Below are positions 39,378 through 41,540 of a stretch of DNA of 41,540 nt, piece by piece (position 1 is the stretch's first letter; each line of letters starts with the position of its first letter). The stretch is from Leifsonia sp. 71-9 (GTDB lineage: Bacteria; Actinomycetota; Actinomycetes; Actinomycetales; Microbacteriaceae), in the NCBI RefSeq assembly GCF_001898805.1, contig NZ_MKVJ01000016.1, forward strand, positions 1 through 41,540, written 5' to 3'. Made by a program: the position numbers and the translations under genes. Below the pieces are notes generated by a model. The model did not search any database and was not told the DNA's origin. It saw only the letters and a program-made list of their open reading frames with translations.

Positions 39378-40448
39378 GTGACCGAGACCCTGTCCCAGCT
39401 CTCCACCGTGTTCATCTACGCGGCGATGGGGGTCTACGCCGCTGCATTCATCGCCTTCGCGCTGGATCTCGCCCGACGAGGAGCGCGGGTGACCGCGGTC
39501 GAAGCCGCATCGGTGCCCAGCGCCGTCGCCAGGCGCGCCGCCGTGCCGGCGAACGCGGGAGCGCGGACCACCATCACGGCGGACACCGGGGGAACCCCGC
39601 ACGTCGAGGCGCCGCCGAGTTCGGCGCTCGGGCGGCTGTCGTCCCGGATCAGCACCCGTATCGAAGACGACGTCATGAACGGGTCGGTGTCGTCGACGTC
39701 GATCCGGTGGGCATTCACGCTCACGATCATCGGCTTCGCCTTCCACCTCGTGGCGACGGTGCTTCGCGGCATCGCTGCCGCGCGAGTGCCGTGGGCCAAC
39801 ATGTGGGAGTTCTCGATGACGGGGACCCTCGTCATCATCGGCGTCTTCCTGGTCGCGAACCTCAAGTGGGACATCAAGTACCTCGGGACGTTCATCGTGG
39901 GTCTGGTCCTGGTGCTCCAGGGCATCGCACTCCTGCGTTACTACGTGCCGGTGGTTCCGCTCCAGCCGGCGCTGCAGTCGTACTGGTTGGTGATCCACAT
40001 CATCGTCGCCGTGCTGGGCACGGCGTTTTTCGCCCTCGGGTTCGCGCTCTCCGGTCTGCAGCTGCTGCAGTACCGGCGGGAGCGTCAGATCGCCGAGTCC
40101 CGTCCGCAGCAGTTCCGGTTCCTGGCAACGCTGCCGAGTTCGGTCGCACTCGAGAACCTCGCCTACCGGATCAACATCGTCGGCTTCATCGCCTGGACCT
40201 TCACCCTCATCGCCGGAGCGATCTGGGCTGAGAAGGCATGGGGCCGTTACTGGGGTTGGGACACGAAGGAGGTCTGGACCTTCGTGATCTGGGTCATCTA
40301 TGCGGGGTACATCCACGCGCGCGCCACCCGCGGTTGGCGCGGATCGCGTTCGGCCTGGCTCGCGATCATCGGGTTCGCCGCCGTGATGTTCAACTTCGGG
40401 ATCGTGAACGTGTTCTTCAAGGGGCTGCACACGTACTCGGGTCTGTAA
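39378..40448 (+). CDS. ccsB: Cytochrome c biogenesis protein CcsB/CcsA (ResC type)
   Basis: Multi-helix partner of ResB that channels heme outward for covalent attachment; 356 residues. The heme-handling WWD motif reads YWGWDTKEVWTF (from Trp292), followed by HARATRGWRGSRSAWLAIIGFAAVMFNF. The first helix (about residues 8-30) is separated from the rest by a roughly 80-residue Ala/Thr-rich linker (residues 35-110), longer than in most relatives. GTG 39378 is preceded by TAGGTT (39366-39371) at exactly 6 nt; it overlaps the resB stop, so an internal leaderless start or merely an AGG ribosome site are both possible. Confidence 0.94.
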   Translation: MTETLSQLSTVFIYAAMGVYAAAFIAFALDLARRGARVTAVEAASVPSAVARRAAVPANAGARTTITADTGGTPHVEAPPSSALGRLSSRISTRIEDDVMNGSVSSTSIRWAFTLTIIGFAFHLVATVLRGIAAARVPWANMWEFSMTGTLVIIGVFLVANLKWDIKYLGTFIVGLVLVLQGIALLRYYVPVVPLQPALQSYWLVIHIIVAVLGTAFFALGFALSGLQLLQYRRERQIAESRPQQFRFLATLPSSVALENLAYRINIVGFIAWTFTLIAGAIWAEKAWGRYWGWDTKEVWTFVIWVIYAGYIHARATRGWRGSRSAWLAIIGFAAVMFNFGIVNVFFKGLHTYSGL

Positions 40449-40470
40449 CCCGTCCCCATCCGTCGACTGG

Positions 40471-40514
40471 AAAGCGTCGGCCGGAATCCTGCACTGGATT
40501 CGGGCCGGCGCTTT
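40471..40514 (+). terminator. Terminator of the cytochrome c maturation operon
   Basis: The 19-nt arms 40471-40489 and 40496-40514 pair along nearly their whole length, with one G-U pair, one mismatch and a 6-nt loop (TGCACT). It begins 22 nt after the ccsB stop and isolates the rRNA operon from readthrough. Confidence 0.85.
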
Positions 40515-40642
40515 CGGCATTCGAGGGAGACCCCGACCCGACCAAAGCGTGGGCTTCGCCGGGGTGATGTCAGGGGCGACGTTAGAAAAACCGCGTGATT
40601 CCGCGGAAGTCAAGCGCGACACGCCCGGGATGATCGCGAGAT

Positions 40643-40671
40643 TTGCACGCTCTCGGGGACCTGCGTAAAGT
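40643..40671 (+). promoter_or_regulatory. Distal upstream promoter before the rRNA operon
   Basis: TTGCAC (40643-40648) and TAAAGT (40666-40671) are 17 nt apart, close to sigma-A consensus; the start would be near 40678. It may be a distal rRNA promoter or serve a separate short RNA. Confidence 0.6.
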
Positions 40672-40677
40672 ACTTAC

Positions 40678-40780
40678 TTGTCACCCCAAAGGTGCGGGAG
40701 AGCGGAAGAGCTTCCCGGCCTCAAGAGGGACCAAATCCTTAGCCTAGCGGCAAATCGGAACTTGTAAGAGTTCCTTTGTT
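40678..40780 (+). ncRNA. Possible short RNA or attenuated leader
   Basis: A transcript from the upstream promoter would pass a CACC/GGTG hairpin (40682-40694), a GGAA/TTCC hairpin (40704-40715) and then GGAACT/AGTTCC (40757-40774) followed by TTTGTT. That ending resembles a weak intrinsic terminator, giving an RNA of about 100 nt. An outer stem AATCCTTAGC (40734-40743) with GCTTAGGATT (40783-40792), one mismatch, encloses the last hairpin. No known RNA family is recognised; readthrough into the rRNA genes is the alternative. Confidence 0.3.
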
Positions 40781-40791
40781 GCGCTTAGGAT
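40762..40791 (+). promoter_or_regulatory. Weak second rRNA promoter candidate
   Basis: TTGTAA (40762-40767) and TAGGAT (40786-40791) are 18 nt apart. The -10 is good and the -35 poor, and both overlap the hairpin described for the possible short RNA. Confidence 0.3.
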
Positions 40792-40886
40792 TAACACCCC
40801 ACTCACTGAGCAGGTCTAACCGGTTCGGTTCGTGCAAATCGGATGTATCCCACGATGGATGAACGAAAGAGCGCGAAACGGCCGAC

Positions 40887-40914
40887 TTGACAAACTGACT
40901 GAGAGTGGTAAGGT
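40887..40914 (+). promoter_or_regulatory. Main rRNA promoter
   Basis: Consensus TTGACA (40887-40892) and TAAGGT (40909-40914), spacing 16 nt, a pattern typical of actinobacterial rrn promoters. The start would be near 40921, about 266 nt before mature 16S. Confidence 0.75.
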
Positions 40915-41186
40915 AGAGAAGTTGCCTCACAGAGCAGCCCGAGAGGGTGAAAGGTGAGAGCGTCCGATCCTTGAGAACTCAACAGCGTGCACAATGTCAA
41001 ATGCCAAATAACCTCGGTATTGACTTGAAAGACTTCGGTCTGATGGTCGATACGAGATTCCTTTGGATTAGAACAGAATGTCAGTAGATATTCGAAACTA
41101 GTCAAGACAAACTCGCAGTGCTTGGACACATTTCCTGTCCTGCCTGCACAATGTTTCCCAGTCGCTTGCGACTGTGGAGCTAAACA

Positions 41187-41540
<354 letters not shown>

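Larger units (their letters stand above)
40515..41186 (+). other. rRNA operon leader and promoter region (no protein gene)
   Basis: About 670 bp without a credible protein gene and visibly richer in A+T than the rest of the window. It holds three promoter candidates, several hairpins and two 10-bp direct repeats: GCAAATCGGA at 40750-40759 and 40834-40843, and TGCACAATGT at 40988-40997 and 41145-41154. Around 40968-40990 is the GATCCTTGAGAACTCAACAG element, which recurs in actinobacterial rRNA leaders and is linked to processing or antitermination. Hairpins GGACA/TGTCC (41124-41140) and CAGTCG/CGACTG (41159-41174) lie close to the mature 16S end. Confidence 0.8.

Noticed and set aside
37710-40622. 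970-codon minus-strand open frame opposite the cytochrome maturation operon
   Set aside because: Composition is that of an antisense shadow and the plus strand encodes well-recognised proteins throughout.
41031-41072. Another rRNA promoter built on TTGACT near 41031
   Set aside because: No -10-like hexamer occurs at 16-18 nt; the nearest candidate is too far.

Overview
The window is a high-GC actinobacterial chromosome segment. Dense short-gapped genes, GTG and TTG starts, a coproporphyrin-type heme pathway, System II cytochrome c maturation, an archaeal-type aspartyl-tRNA synthetase and the 16S rRNA start all fit Microbacteriaceae, probably Leifsonia or a close relative. The genus is an inference from gene content and the V1-V2 part of 16S. 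I see no insertion sequence, prophage, CRISPR array or tRNA gene. Most of the window is core genome.

Layout. 1-2716 (minus strand): 5' part of glycyl-tRNA synthetase, a GNAT acetyltransferase and hemA. 2830-12742 (plus strand, divergent from hemA): a heme cluster, hemE-cgoX-[YtxH-like, Holin-X-like, DUF3618]-chdC-cpfC-hemC-hemD-hemB-hemL. With hemA it covers every step from glutamyl-tRNA to heme b by the coproporphyrin route, and most junctions overlap by 4 nt. 12770-17673 (minus): a small unknown gene, then a xylose-type sugar ABC transporter (permease, single-domain ATPase, binding lipoprotein) and a ROK-family regulator. 17803-28454: mostly single-gene units, namely an unknown gene, two DUF1304 membrane proteins flanking an FAD monooxygenase, an AcuI/YhdH reductase, a PEP-mutase-family enzyme, an LssY_C membrane protein, a CPA1 Na+/H+ antiporter, TrhO, a polyprenol-phosphate mannosyltransferase, a PEBP-like protein and a LysE-type exporter. 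28485-32113: the methylcitrate operon prpD-prpB-prpC for propionyl-CoA, with a convergent acetyl-CoA acetyltransferase. 33549-35571: radC convergent with and overlapping aspS. 35678-40448: histidine phosphatase, TlpA-like thioredoxin, ccdA, resB and ccsB, a cytochrome c maturation operon closed by a strong hairpin. 40515-41186: an AT-richer rRNA leader with several promoter candidates and hairpins. 41187 to the end: 16S rRNA, cut by the window.

The heme and cytochrome clusters are functionally linked: the first makes heme b and the second attaches heme to apocytochromes outside the membrane. The prp genes, the thiolase and perhaps the PEP-mutase-family and AcuI-like genes belong to acyl-CoA and small-acid metabolism.

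The most striking non-coding pattern is a TANNNT -10 hexamer that ends 6 to 8 nt before the start codon of about 16 genes, usually with no Shine-Dalgarno sequence. This is the layout of leaderless transcription. Other points worth a look are two overlapping divergent -10 boxes at 18634-18643 inside a DUF1304/monooxygenase/DUF1304 block, a tandem palindromic repeat between hemD and hemB, DnaA-box-like motifs before radC, and a possible short transcript upstream of the rRNA operon.
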